The notes beneath the pieces are model-generated. The model worked only from the letters and a program-made list of their open reading frames with translations. It did no database searches and was not told where the DNA came from. The position numbers were made by a program, and so were the translations under genes. From Stictocephala bisonia (taxonomy: Eukaryota; Arthropoda; Insecta; Hemiptera; Membracidae), in assembly GCA_035578905.1 (NCBI GenBank), contig JAQJVL010000249.1:358001-422000 (forward strand): a DNA stretch of 64,000 nucleotides. The letters run 5' to 3'. Below are positions 1-10,625 of this stretch, one piece after another. Every line of letters begins with the position of its first letter. Position 1 is the stretch's first letter.

Positions 1-734
1 GCACCATTAACTAATGTTAACGATCTTTTGTAGTAAGTATAGTGCAGCACCATTAACTAATGTTAACGATCTTTTGAAGTAAGTATAGTGCAGCACCATT
101 AACTAATGTTAACGATCTTTTGTAGTAAGTATAGTGCAGCACGATCAAATAATGTTAACGATCTTTTGTAGTAAGCATAGTGCAGCACGATTAACTAATG
201 TTAACGATCTTTTGTAGTAAGTATAGTGCAGCACCATTAACTAATGTTAACGATCTTTTGTAGTAAGCATAGTGCAGCACGATTAACTAATGTTAACGAT
301 CTTTTGTAGTAAGTATAGTGCAGCACCATTAACTATTGTTAACGATCTTTTGTAGTAAGTATAGTGCAGCACCATTAACTATTGTTAACGATCTTTTGAA
401 GTAAGTATAGTGCAGCACCATTAACTATTGTTAACGATCTTTTGTAGTAAGTATAGTGCAGCACGATTAAATAATGTTAACGATCTTTTGTAGTAAGCAT
501 AGTGCAGCACGATTAACTAATGTTAACGATCTTTTGTAGTGAGTATAGTGCAGCACGATTAACTAATGTTAACGATCTTTTGTAGTAAGCATAGTGCAGC
601 ACGATTAACTAATGTTAACGATCTTTTGTAGTAAGTATAGTGCAGCACGATTAACTAATGTTAACGATCTTTTGTAGTAAGTATAGTGCAGCACGATTAA
701 CTAGTGTTAACGATCTTTTGTAGTAAGTATAGTG
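1..734. repeat. 46-bp satellite array (about 16 copies)
   Basis: A 46-base unit is repeated head to tail about 16 times from the first base, so the array continues beyond the left edge. Units differ at a few positions only (CACCATT/CACGATT, GTAAGTAT/GTAAGCAT, ACTAATG/ACTATTG). Each unit contains the palindrome GTTAAC. No coding potential is seen. Confidence 0.95.
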
Positions 735-779
735 GTTTTGCTATAGTAAACCTGGTGCAGTACATTTACTAATCTTTTT

Positions 780-935
780 TTAATATCACGCGCCAATTCG
801 TGTGAAATTACCTGCAGGCCTGTGCGTGAAATTTATTCGACTAGTGAAGTACCGATTGTTAGCTCAGTTGGGATTCGACATTGGACTTTACCTTAGCCAC
901 TGAGCCATTACCATGCTTAACGATCGGCTGTAGTA
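780..935 (-). mobile_element. tRNA-derived SINE fragment
   Basis: On the minus strand, 907-891 reads as a pol III A-box (TGGCTCAGTGGCTAAGG) and 880-870 as a B-box (TGTCGAATCCC), spaced as in a tRNA head. The body runs toward lower coordinates. A-box and B-box together support a tRNA-derived SINE; the parent tRNA is not clear. It sits between pieces of the 46-bp satellite. Confidence 0.55.
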
Positions 936-960
936 AGTGAAATGAACTAATTTTTTTTTG

Positions 961-1180
961 TTAACGAATCAAATCAAGATATCTTTATTTAAAAACAGTT
1001 AAACAACTGCATAATAGTCACAAGTTATTTTTATTTAGTATACAACATGGTTTACATAATCAAGTAATACAATAGCATAACTTCTGATTGTACTCATAGC
1101 ATAATATTTACTACTTATTAAATATATAAGCTTAGCATGAGAGGAAATCCCTAACGCTATAGTAATGTGAATTGTTGGAG
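961..1180 (-). mobile_element. 3' end of a non-LTR retrotransposon
   Basis: The segment is clearly related to 58796-59020: both begin with a run reading AATCAAATCAA then ATCTTTATTTA, and share further blocks up to the TAACGCT region. On the minus strand this is the last few codons, the 3' UTR and a (TTTGAT)n-like tail of a LINE. Only the end is present, as expected of 5'-truncated copies. Confidence 0.6.
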
Positions 1181-1412
1181 TAATCATAGTCCACCACAAT
1201 TAAATGAAATGTAACATGTATTTATTAAAATGGCCAACTTAGGACTGTAAAGTTATCTCTAACTCTTAACTCCAATTTCTGTTAACGAACTTTTTGAGTA
1301 AGCAAAGTACACCACAAATTACTGTTACCGAACTGTTGGAGTTGTCAAAGTACACCACAAATTACTATTATCGAACTATTGAGGTAAGCATAGTGTAGAA
1401 CAATTACTGTTT
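1165..1412. repeat. Diverged remnants of the 46-bp satellite
   Basis: Blocks reading GTTAACGAACTTTTTGAGTAA, then GTTACCGAACTGTTGGAG and TTATCGAACTATTGAGGTAAG, each followed by a CATAGTG- or AAAGTACACCAC-like stretch, match the satellite at 1-734 with many substitutions. They place the SINE and LINE pieces at 780-1180 inside an older, longer array. Confidence 0.6.
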
Positions 1413-1516
1413 ATATATTCCTAGTAAGCCTATTTACTGTAAAAAGTTTTTTTTCCTTTATTTATTCGAAATTTAAAATTATAACCCCTCTTGAACGTGT
1501 ATAAATGCACTACTTA

Positions 1517-1832
1517 TCTATTAGGGTTTCAGTATTTTTCACTTAAAACACACTTTAACTTCTATTTCCACACTAAGATAATTTATTGTTTTATGTAAAA
1601 AAGTATTGTATGATTTCGTACCAGTTTTCATATTTAAAAAATATTTTTGAATACATATACAGTAATTCTCCATATTAATGGCTTTAATGTCTAAGAAGGT
1701 TACGAAACAAATCTAGCATCTAGAGTTCAATAATGACGAACAAACATTGCATGTTTGGAAGTTGTTTTTTGCATTTGATTAGTTATCATTGTTAATTTTT
1801 AGCAGATTAAACACCCGTCGAGGCATCAAAAA
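1517..1832. repeat. Duplicated block, copy A
   Basis: About 315 bases starting TCTATTAGGGTTTCAG and ending near CGTCGAGGCATCAAAAA recur at 2809-3127 in the same orientation with small indels. No terminal inverted repeats or coding sequence were seen. Confidence 0.85.
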
Positions 1833-2325
1833 CATTTGTTTAAACGGACAATAAACAAGAATAGTAAAATGAGTTATATTCTCACCAAAACTTGGATTTC
1901 ATTTTGGAATTGAACTTAAAGGTATTATAACAAAAAGATCCGACATAACCTAAAAACTTAAAAATACGTATTATATAGACTCAATTATTGTAATAAAATT
2001 CTAAACATTCCTAATTTATTTGCGTTTCAAAATCAAAAATGCTTAAAAATATCTGGTAGCCCTATTTAGGCATAATTTAGTTTATCAAAGTACTTATTCA
2101 TAATTTTCAACTTTATTTGTTCAAAGAGAGTAGAAATTAATATGTTAAAAACAAACAGGTTCTGTGGATAAAGCTAAAAGACTGTAACTAAATTTACATG
2201 TGCATTGCTTATTTATTGCAGTGGAATTAAGCCTAGGGCATCACTGATTAGGGTGATATAAAAATGTTTTATTTTAATATTGTCAAAATTGCTAATGTTT
2301 TTTTATGTCTCTATATGTAACTAAG

Positions 2326-2486
2326 AACTTGGAATTCCAGTGTTCGATTCTTTATTAATAGACGAAGTAGTGTTAAGAGAAAGGAAAGACGAAAACGGAG
2401 TAACATTCGGAATGAGAGGTGGTAAGAAGCTCAAGGTGACTGGCGTCAAGGATGATGCATCTGGGCAATTAGTAATAAGTTACTAA
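2326..2486 (+). pseudogene. Isolated JHBP/takeout-family exon (orphan or pseudo-exon)
   Basis: From an AG preceded by a T-rich tract (2301-2325), a reading frame stays open to TAA at 2484. It carries LGIPVFDSLLIDEVVL and later KKLKVTGVKD, matching exon 3 of the takeout-like gene in this window (IPVIDPFLIDEILF ... MKVIGL) and the family pattern of a proline-rich start followed by an ID-E-I/V strand. The entry phase (two bases completing a codon begun by G) equals that of exon 3 at 36514. A possible donor GTAATA lies at 2472 but would leave phase 0, not the phase 2 of the intact gene. I found no companion exons between here and 19.7 kb. It may be the last visible exon of an upstream paralogue or a relic of one. 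Confidence 0.7.
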
Positions 2487-2592
2487 AGTTGGGTGTTCAA
2501 TTTATATGTTTCAATTAGATTTATATTTTTCAAGACGGTTTTTTTGTGAATTTTACTATACAAGTATTGAATAGTAAAATTCAATACGGTTG

Positions 2593-2808
2593 TGAGTCTA
2601 TAGGGTGGCCAGGTGGGCCGATATGGCCGTAGGTGTATGGGGTGGGCCGGTGGCCCAATACAGTCGTGGGTGTATAAGGTGGGTGGGTGGGATAATACGG
2701 TCGTAGGTGGATGGGGTGGGCCGGTGGCCCAATACGGTCGTGGGTGTATACGGTGGGGGGGTGGGTGGGCTAATACGGTCGTAGGTGTATGGGGTGGGCG
2801 GGTGGGTT
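2593..2808. repeat. G-rich minisatellite, locus A
   Basis: Imperfect repeats of about 35-37 bases of the type GGTGGGCCGGTGGCCCAATACGGTCGTGGGTGTA, about six copies. The G-rich part (GGTGGGTGGGTGGG) and the TACGG/GTGTA part link it to the arrays at 37.5, 38.5, 51.6 and 53.9 kb. Confidence 0.8.
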
Positions 2809-3127
2809 TCTATTAGGGTTTCAGTATTTTTCACTTAAAACACATTTAACTTCTATTTCCACACTAAGATAATTTATTGTTTTATGTAAAAAAGTATTAT
2901 ATGATTTCGTACCAGTTTTCATATTTTAAAAATATTTTTGAATACATATACAGTAATTCTCCATATAAATGAATTAATGTCTAAGAAGGTTTACGAAACA
3001 AATCTATTTTCTAGAGTTCATTGCATGTTTGAAAGTTGTTTTTTGCATTTGATTAGTCATCATTGTTAATTTGATGACTTAAATTAACACTTAAGAAGAT
3101 TATACACCCGTCGAGGCATCAAAAAAA
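2809..3127. repeat. Duplicated block, copy B
   Basis: Second copy of the block at 1517-1832. It begins exactly where the G-rich minisatellite stops and ends a few bases before that minisatellite resumes at 3136. Confidence 0.85.
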
Positions 3128-3135
3128 TTAAAAAA

Positions 3136-3200
3136 GGTCGTGGGTGTATGAGGTGAGTGGGTGGGCCTATATGGTATATGTGTATGGGTAGGTCAAGACG
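3136..3200. repeat. Short resumption of G-rich minisatellite A
   Basis: GGTCGTGGGTGTATGAGG followed by GTGGGTGGGCC restates the unit of the 2593-2808 array on the far side of duplicated block B. Confidence 0.6.
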
Positions 3201-3757
3201 TTTTTATGGGTAGTCTTAATTTCGATTGCTACACGATAGATTTGGTAAATCGATGACAGGTACTAAAACTTGACATTGAGTTACCTAAAATCTTTGTATT
3301 TACTTTTATACTCATTTTTTGAGTATTGCATTTGCAATATGTGATTTCCTCACATTTTACTATTTTCCAATAATTTTAATGATTTCATGCTCATACTTTT
3401 TATTTTATTTCAGAACCCATTATTTTAATTACTTTCTAATTTGGTATTTTCCCATGATCGAAGATTTTAAAATTTTAAATGTATTTTTTATGAAGAGAAG
3501 GATAAAATAAAAATAATATAATGTCAATAAAAGCGTGTGTATAAATAGTTAATTAAGTTTTTAAGAGTAAAAAATGTAATAAATATTTAGTAAAGTCAAT
3601 ATAGTTATTGACACATAGTCAATGTTTTCCTAGATTTGTCAACGAAAGTACATGGTGATCCAAGGAAGGATTCTATTCCTACAAACACAGGGGAAATATT
3701 CTACCAATGGACGAATTCTGCTGCTTCCAATCGAAGGCGAAGGGAATATCAATAGTA
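3201..3757. other. AT-rich unique DNA, no gene seen
   Basis: The short open stretch at 3319-3510 is AT-driven, rich in F/Y/I/K codons and has no recognisable domain. No repeats or RNA genes were seen. Confidence 0.5.
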
Positions 3758-4468
3758 CCGTACGTAAATATATAAAATTACACGTAACTGTTTTACCCGT
3801 GAAACTCTTCATGATAGAGTTTGGCAACATTACTCTACGTAAATATTTACAAGTATGCGTAACTGTTTTACCTATGAAACCCTTTACAATAGAGATTGGC
3901 AACATTACTCTACGTAAATATTTACACGTATGCGTAACTGTTTTACCTATGAAACCCTTTACAATAGAGATTGGCAACATTACTCTACGTAAATATTTAC
4001 AAGTATGCGTAACTGTTTTACCTATGAAATCCTTTACAATAGAGATTGTCAACATTACTCTACGTACATATATACAAGTATGCGTAACTGTTTTACCTAT
4101 GAAACCCTTTACGATATAGATTGGCAACATTACTCTACGTAAGTATATACCAGTATGCGTAACTGTTTTACCTATGAAACCCTTCACAATATAGATTGGC
4201 AATATTACTCTACGTAAGTATATACTAGTATGCGTAACTGTTTTACCTATGAAACCCTTCACGATAGAGCTTCTCAACATTACTCTACGTAAATATATAC
4301 AGGTATGCGTAACTGTTTTACGTGTGAAACCCTTCACGATAGAGCGTGTCAACATTACCCTACGTAAGTATATACTAGTATACGTAACTGTTTACCTGTG
4401 AAACCCTTCCCGATAGAGCGTGACAACATTACTCTACGTAGGTATATATAATTACACGCAACTGTTTG
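3758..4468. repeat. 75-bp tandem array (about 9-10 copies)
   Basis: The marker CTCTACGTAA recurs at 3833, 3908 and 3983, giving a 75-base period. Each unit includes GCGTAACTGTTTTACC and GAAACCCTT. Because 75 is divisible by three, frames stay open across the array on both strands; these are not genes. Confidence 0.9.
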
Positions 4469-5125
4469 CTAAAACTAATTTGCTTTGTATTGTGATATTT
4501 GTGCTTAAGAACCCATTTTTATGAGTGAAATTGCGCGTGAGTCGTCTTTAACCTGTCACTGTAACGAGAGTAATAATAAATTATTTTCTTGTGGATGAAT
4601 GACAGTTTTATTCATTGTGATTAGATTGGTTTAAGTCTCATTTAATAATTCAAACGAGTTAAAGAGAAATTAATTTGTTTGTAAACCCTTGCAAACTCAG
4701 AAGCGACAAACGCTAGACAACATTTCTTTGAGCAAACATTAACTGTGTTATTTATGTATTACAAAAATAATACTGTGGCACTAATAAAACATGCAGAAAA
4801 ATAAGGAAGAGTTGTTGAAGTTACTCCATAATTCGTTTACATCGAGGACGCGTAAAGGTATATTCTGCTCAAGGGAAAGTGTAAACCGGATGTTCAGCTC
4901 GAGTGTAAAATGATGTTAATAATAATAATTTATGGACGATATTTACAGATAAGAAATGTTTCTTTAGTAAGAAATAAGGTGAGTTAGTTGACTTTTGACT
5001 TTGAGGTGGGTTCGTGTTCAGTTCTTAATCGAGTTAACAGTGCTTAGTATAGTTTAACCACTAGTTTATTTTGATACAGTAATTTAGTTTTATTGATATT
5101 ACAAGTTTAATAATTTCTTCTTAAC
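4469..5125. other. Unique intergenic DNA, nothing recognised
   Basis: No open frame with a recognisable product, no tandem repeat and no terminal repeats were seen. Confidence 0.5.
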
Positions 5126-5537
5126 CAGCGGCATAACATCTTCCGTTTATTAAGATCTTGCGGTAATATGCCTTGCACGCGTTTTATATGAAATGGGTAT
5201 AGCAGTCTTTCATGAAGTGTCCGCCATACGATTGACTGGGAAATATTTAAATGCCGTGATAATCGTCTGGTGCTTGTGGTCGGCGATAATTGTACATCAT
5301 TTATTATTTCTTGTTAATTATTATGGTTCCTCGCACTACGTTAACGACCAGTATCTATTCATTTTGGTTTAAAGCTACCAGTTTCTCTAAGTCGTCTCTC
5401 CACAGCTTCAAACGTTTTTGCTCAGGTGTTCTCCAATGTGGAAAAATATCACGATATTCCTGAACTGCAGCTAAACCACTCTTGTTAACTTTACCGTAAA
5501 TCAGTATCATGTCCGTATACTCTTCAAACGAATACAT
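5126..5537 (-). pseudogene. Transposase-type helix-turn-helix fragment (DUF4817-like)
   Basis: The minus-strand frame from 5537 begins MYSFEEYTDMILIYG and continues through a GLAAVQEYRDIFPHWRTP segment. This is the pattern of the DUF4817 helix-turn-helix domain, which is common at the start of transposon-encoded proteins in insects. After a TGA/TAA-interrupted stretch (5354-5300), a second helix-turn-helix-like part follows, with STRRLSRHLNISQSIVWRTL and HIKRVQGILPQDL, ending at a stop near 5126. The catalytic part is absent. It is therefore a 5' fragment of a transposase gene with at least one internal stop, not an active gene. Assignment rests on motif recognition by eye. Confidence 0.65.
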
Positions 5538-6239
5538 ACCATTTCCATTATTTGCCTTTATTTACTAAGATAATTACATAAAATTAAAAAAAAAAACTGT
5601 TTATTATTTTTCAAAATAATCGCAGGATCTCACAAAATACAATCTTCAAGCGCACAATACAAAAAACAACATAAAGGTTATTCAAATATTACTTCACAAC
5701 TTGAAGTGTTGACCAGCTGATATTGCCAACCTAAATGTTTGTTAATATTTTATGCAGTTAAGAATGTGCGTCTGTTTTGATTTAAAATAAAGCGAAATTT
5801 CAATATCTATTATTCATTTTTATCCTGAGTAATTTACATGAACCTTTTAAGAATTGAGTTTTCTACAAATTTATTTAAGAAAAAATATACCTTAATTTAC
5901 CATTTATGGAAGTAATCTTACGTTAAACACAAAATGTGTTATTTCTTTGCACAAATTATTGTGTTTTACCTAAGATATCTCTGAAAGTATTGCCATTATA
6001 GCTCTGGAACCAATTTTATTAATTTTTTTTCAGATTAAAATACATAAGAAACAATGGTATTTGTATCTTTGTAACTACCTTTAACATTTTTATAAGGCCT
6101 TACTTCACCGTGGGTACAGAGTTCTATGTGAAATTGTTCGCTAGCCATAACTCGCTAAGCGTTTTCAGGCATATGTTTATAACTTTGTTTTCTTATTTTT
6201 AGCTATAGAATGAGTTCCCAAGAGATTGCCGTATAGTTT
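5538..6239. other. AT-rich unique DNA, nothing recognised
   Basis: Poly-A and AT-rich stretches only; no gene, RNA or tandem repeat was seen. Confidence 0.5.
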
Positions 6240-6670
6240 TGAATCACCCTATATAAAAACCAAGTAACACTGACTCACTCACTGATCACTTTTTCTCAAA
6301 AACCATTACACCTCTGAGGCTGAAATTTTGTAGGATGATTGGTCCTATATTGTAGGCGTGCAATAAGAAAGGATTTTGAAAAATTCTTCACAGTGCCGAA
6401 ATGGCAGCATTTTTTACTCCCAAAACTGCCCCAATGTATTTCTTATAGGAAAATCACAAAAAAGTTGTATTTCTGACCTAACTTGACGAAAATCTCGAGT
6501 AAAAGTTTCAAACCTTCACAGTTTTACACGTGTAACAAACGCGCACATTATACGTAAATTTCAGCCAAAAACTAAAATATTTGGGGTATGGAGGCCCAAA
6601 AACTTAAGTTTTTAAGAATTTAAAACTTTTTAATACTGATGTCATCTACTCAAGTAGGGCAAAGCTATTT
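6240..6670. mobile_element. Dispersed repeat beginning TATATAAAAAC...ACTCACTCACT
   Basis: The start (TATATAAAAACCAAGTAAC, ACTGACTCACTCACTGATCAC, then GAGGCTGAAATTTTGTAGG) is matched at 49628-49664 and 49981-50060, and inverted at about 16600-16500. It is non-coding and of unresolved class. Recurrence at three places in one window marks it as a mobile repeat. Confidence 0.5.
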
Positions 6671-7079
6671 TTCTCTTGAATCAAAATATACCATCAGATT
6701 TCGAAAAGGGCTATTAATAAAGGGCACATAAACAAACAAATAATTCCGAAAATAAAAAAAAGAGTGATATTATTATAAACCGCCCTAGTAGAGTATCAAA
6801 CTATACGTATATATCTCACAAATAAATTTACTGTATATTAATGTATTTTGGAAGACACAGTGTTTAAGGACTTTGCCCCCCAAATAAAAAAAAGTGCTCT
6901 AAGCCCCAAAATTCGGTAATGTTTAACTAATACACCCAAGAGGGGTATCAAATTAAAGGTATTCTTCATTGAATTACTAATATACCAACAGGTTTGTAGA
7001 AACGACTGTTTATGGGCTCCATTACCCATAAAACTAAAATTTATTAGGAATCCGTAAAATTGGTTAAATTAAGAATGGT
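6671..7079. other. Unique DNA, nothing recognised
   Basis: A short minus-strand open stretch (6838-7029) has no recognisable motif. No other structure was seen. Confidence 0.4.
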
Positions 7080-7480
7080 CAAATTGGTTAAGAATCCGTA
7101 GGCTGATCTCCTTCACAAGGCGACCTGCCGAAACCCATTTGAACTCTGCTACAGTCCAAAAAAATGGGACTGTAGCAGAGTTCTTTGGGTAGGCCGCAGG
7201 CCGAACTTTCCAACGCGAGGCCGATGGACTAGTAACACAAAGGGGCCTTTAGCAGAGAGCCTGACGAGGCACTAGGCCGAGTTCTATAAAGCGGCAAAAG
7301 GCAGATTCTCCAGGCGAGGCCGAAGGTCGAGGAGTCACGGAGCAATCTGTAGTTATTTGGCATCACTAAAACGGCCACCCTTCTCTATACAAGGAACATG
7401 GGAGTTGCATAGGGCTGGCAGTGGCAATACGATGCGTACCGCTCGAAGACATGTCTACAGCCAGCTCTCCCATGTTTGAG
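7080..7480. repeat. GC-rich island with a long perfect hairpin
   Basis: Compared with its AT-rich surroundings this region is GC-rich, with repeated AGGCCGA words. It holds a perfect 17-bp inverted repeat (7141-7157 with 7167-7183, 9-base loop) and a second imperfect inversion around ACATGGGAG (about 7395) and CTCCCATGT (about 7467). It resembles the inside of a non-autonomous transposon. No coding sequence was seen. Confidence 0.5.
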
Positions 7481-7734
7481 ATCAATCTTGTAACGAAGTT
7501 GATGCATAATGTTGAAAAATAGTTTAACTTTACGAACAATTATTTGTTCTAATGAACTTCAAAATCAGAATGCTTTATCAGCCTGATTTTTTAAAAATCA
7601 ATAAAAAAATGTTTGAGTTATGGCTATTTATATTTATTTCTAGATAAAGAAAATTTGCTGTCAGCCGTGTGCCCCCTGGGAGCTTGCGCTCATAGGCCCG
7701 CGTCTACCAGGGCTATTGGGAAATCCGGTCCTGG

Positions 7735-8285
7735 TTGGTGGGTGAAAGGGCCATCAGCTTCATTTGTTTGTAGACTACAGGTGGATGAAAGGGCCATCAG
7801 CTTCATTTGTTTGTACAGGTGGGTGGAAGGGCCATCAGCTTCATATGCTTGCGCAGAATGGGTGGGAGGGCTTTCAGCGTCATATGTTTGTGCAGATGGG
7901 TGGGAGGGCCATCAGCGTCATACGTTTGCGCATAGTGTGTGGGAGGGCTTTCAGCGTCATATGTTTGTGCAGGTGGGTGGGAGGGCTATCAGCGTCATAT
8001 GTTTGTGCAAGTGCAGGTGGTTGGGGGGGCCATCAGCGTCATATGTTTGTGCAGAGTGGGTGGGAGGGCTTTCAGCGTCATATGTTTGTGTAGGTGGGTG
8101 GGAGGGATATCAGCGTCATATGTTTGTGCAGGCGGGTAGGAGGGCTATCAGTGTCATATGTTTATGCAGGTGGGTGGGAGGGCTATCAGTGTCATATGCT
8201 TGTGCAGAGTGGGTGGGAGGGCTATCAGCGTCATATATTTGTGCAGGTGGGTGGGAGGGCTATCAGTGTTATATGTTTGTGCAAA
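7735..8285. repeat. 38-40-bp G-rich minisatellite (about 14 copies)
   Basis: Units of the form GTGGGTGGGAGGGCTATCAG then CGTCATATGTTTGTGCAG repeat with 38-40-base spacing. Since 38 is not a multiple of three, successive units rotate through the frames. Several overlapping open frames arise only because the unit lacks stops. Four neighbouring G-runs per unit give G-quadruplex potential. Confidence 0.9.
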
Positions 8286-9344
8286 AACAGTGGCAGAACC
8301 ACCTCTTCTACCTGCCATCAGCACGCACCGTCGTAGAAACCCGCCAATTCGGTCTTGAAGTTCACCTCAATAGTGTTTAAACACACAACCGCTTCACAAC
8401 TTTTACAGTTAAAGTAGTAAATGGAATCCATTAATTGCAAACTTTTGTCGAATTTCCTAATGAGCCACTCCCAGTGATTACTAAACTTTGAATTACAGTT
8501 TGCATCTTATTTCCCTTATTTCTGTATTTAGGAAAGTCAATAAAAAATGTTGCTAAGCTAGACAATTCAGATATTCTTTAAAAATTTACGAACGAGAGAG
8601 GTTATAGGACATGACGTTTTTACGTTTCACTTTTTTTAACTCTATTCTTAAATAAATAGTAGAAGAAACTAACATATTTTTACAGTGATGTCTAATTTTT
8701 TTAAATATAATATTAAAGTTATCTCAAATCTTGAATACTTATTTGGTTCCATTATAATATTACACTAAAAGCCAGACTGTATAAGACAAAAGCTGTGTAG
8801 GTTTTTCCTACGGTAAAAAAGTAAATTAATAACCAAAGCACAATGCAACAAGCATTTAAAATAAAAAAAATGTTTTAATATTTGAAAATCAATTACAAAA
8901 TTAACACGCTGAATGTTGTCTTCCACGTTGAATAGTTGCCTCTGTATACAGGGTAGTGAAGTTTCCATATATATTATGTCAGTATGCATCAATACATAAA
9001 AATATAATAATACACCAGATCTATTGATTTAATTTCTTGAAGAACATATTTATAATATTAGGAAATGTTATATTAATATATTTAAAAGTCGGCCTATTCA
9101 TCTAATTCTTGTTAGAGTTATCGAAATAATGATAAAGTGGTTAAAACAGTTCACGATCTATTAGTAAAATAAAGGAAGTAATATTAAAATATACCATTGT
9201 AAACTAGCTGTAGCGTGAGTGAAACAGCGATAAGTCCAGGTTTACTGGCAGATATCTCTTTTATATCGTATATTTATTTTAAAATAACTTATTAACTGAC
9301 AAAAATAGTACTCACCTTTTAGAAAAATCATATTGAACGCATTT
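8286..9344. other. AT-rich unique DNA, nothing recognised
   Basis: No tandem repeat, RNA or credible coding region was seen. Open stretches at 8765-8992 lack recognisable motifs. Confidence 0.5.
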
Positions 9345-9440
9345 TTTATAAGTTATAGACTAAAGAGATACCATCACGTTTTAGCTGAAAAACATTATTT
9401 CGACCATAAAACACTTTACAGCTGCATTAAACTGTCTTGC
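9345..9440. repeat. Local duplicate, copy 1
   Basis: ATAGACTAAAGAGATACCAT, ACATTATTTCGACCATAAAA and a TTAAACTGTCTTGCC stretch recur, diverged, at 9840-9935 in the same orientation. Confidence 0.6.
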
Positions 9441-9839
9441 CCTGACTCCATAAATGGCATCTTGTGGAGTTCAATGAAAGGAAACTGGGAATTTAAGTTA
9501 CATAGGTATTTAAGAATTTCATTTTGAATAGTTAAATATTTTTACAAAATTGTTTCACCAAAACATTTCTTTTTAAGTGAGCTTTAAAATAGCGTACAAT
9601 ACGTTAACATTTGACAATTTTGAGATTTAGAATCCGAACTACGAGTTTTGGCATATTCTGTAAATAGAATGAAATGAAACTATTTACATTGGATTCCCTA
9701 CACATGACTTAGTGGGGTTTTGTGTTGTCAGTGTTATTATAGCTCACACCGTTCTCCTGTTATCCATCTAGGACACATTACGTCACTTACCCTGTATGTA
9801 TTTTTAAATATGACTATTGATGGTTTCATTATGAAACAA

Positions 9840-9935
9840 ATTGCATAGACTAAAAAGATACCATAGTCAAAGACATTATCTCGACCATAAAACAATTTAT
9901 AGCCGTCTTTTTTAGCTGCCTTAAAACATTTTGCC
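9840..9935. repeat. Local duplicate, copy 2
   Basis: ATAGACTAAAAAGATACCAT and ACATTATCTCGACCATAAAA match copy 1 at 9345-9440. The sequence between (9441-9839) is not duplicated. Confidence 0.6.
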
Positions 9936-10625
9936 TGAATAAAACATAAAAGCATTAGTCTGAAATTGTACGAAAGAAATACATTATTATATTATTAACA
10001 CACAATCTTAGAAAATATCAGATCTGCACAAAAATATCAGGTCTGCACAAAAATATATTTCAGTCTGGTTTTATATAATTTTATTAAAAAATTATTGACT
10101 TTCTTTTGAATAGTTCACGTACAGTAAGTAGCAAGAATAAACCAAAAAACAGGGCGAAACAAAAACATAACTAAGACTTTTCTTTATTTCTTATTATTAA
10201 TATGTGACATTGTTGCTGGTACTTTTCAATTAATATTTTTAATATTAAATAAACACATTTTTTAAATATACTATAAATATGCAGTACTACTCCAAGATGA
10301 ATACACCTGTCAAATGATGACAGAGACCGTGCCTAACAAGGGTTCTTGTTGCTGACAGGTGACACTTGTGTATCTCTAATAAGAATATACCTACATAAAA
10401 CGTTCCCTGTTTTAGTCCGTTTTTGGAACTATTTGTAGAAATCAATAAAAAACATTACCGTTACTTAGTAATCGAAGGATATTCACATTTACTATACGAA
10501 AGGAGAAAAACTTGCTACTTAACAGGGAGTGTACAATAAGCCAAAAATGGATACTAACCTTGGGAAAATTTTTAGTAGGGAAGCGTTAGTTTTAGCGAGG
10601 TGGGTTGTAAAGAGATATGGGTAGA
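9936..10625. other. AT-rich unique DNA, nothing recognised
   Basis: It contains a short direct repeat (CTGCACAAAAATATCAGGT-like, 10023-10055) but no gene or RNA that I can identify. Confidence 0.5.

Noticed and set aside
1..734. Possible CRISPR array
   Set aside because: Units are contiguous identical repeats without distinct spacers, and the genome context is a eukaryote.
7613..8380. 255-codon plus-strand frame over the 38-40-bp array
   Set aside because: Reads the same DNA unit in rotating frames; neighbouring frames are equally open, so no evidence of selection on protein.
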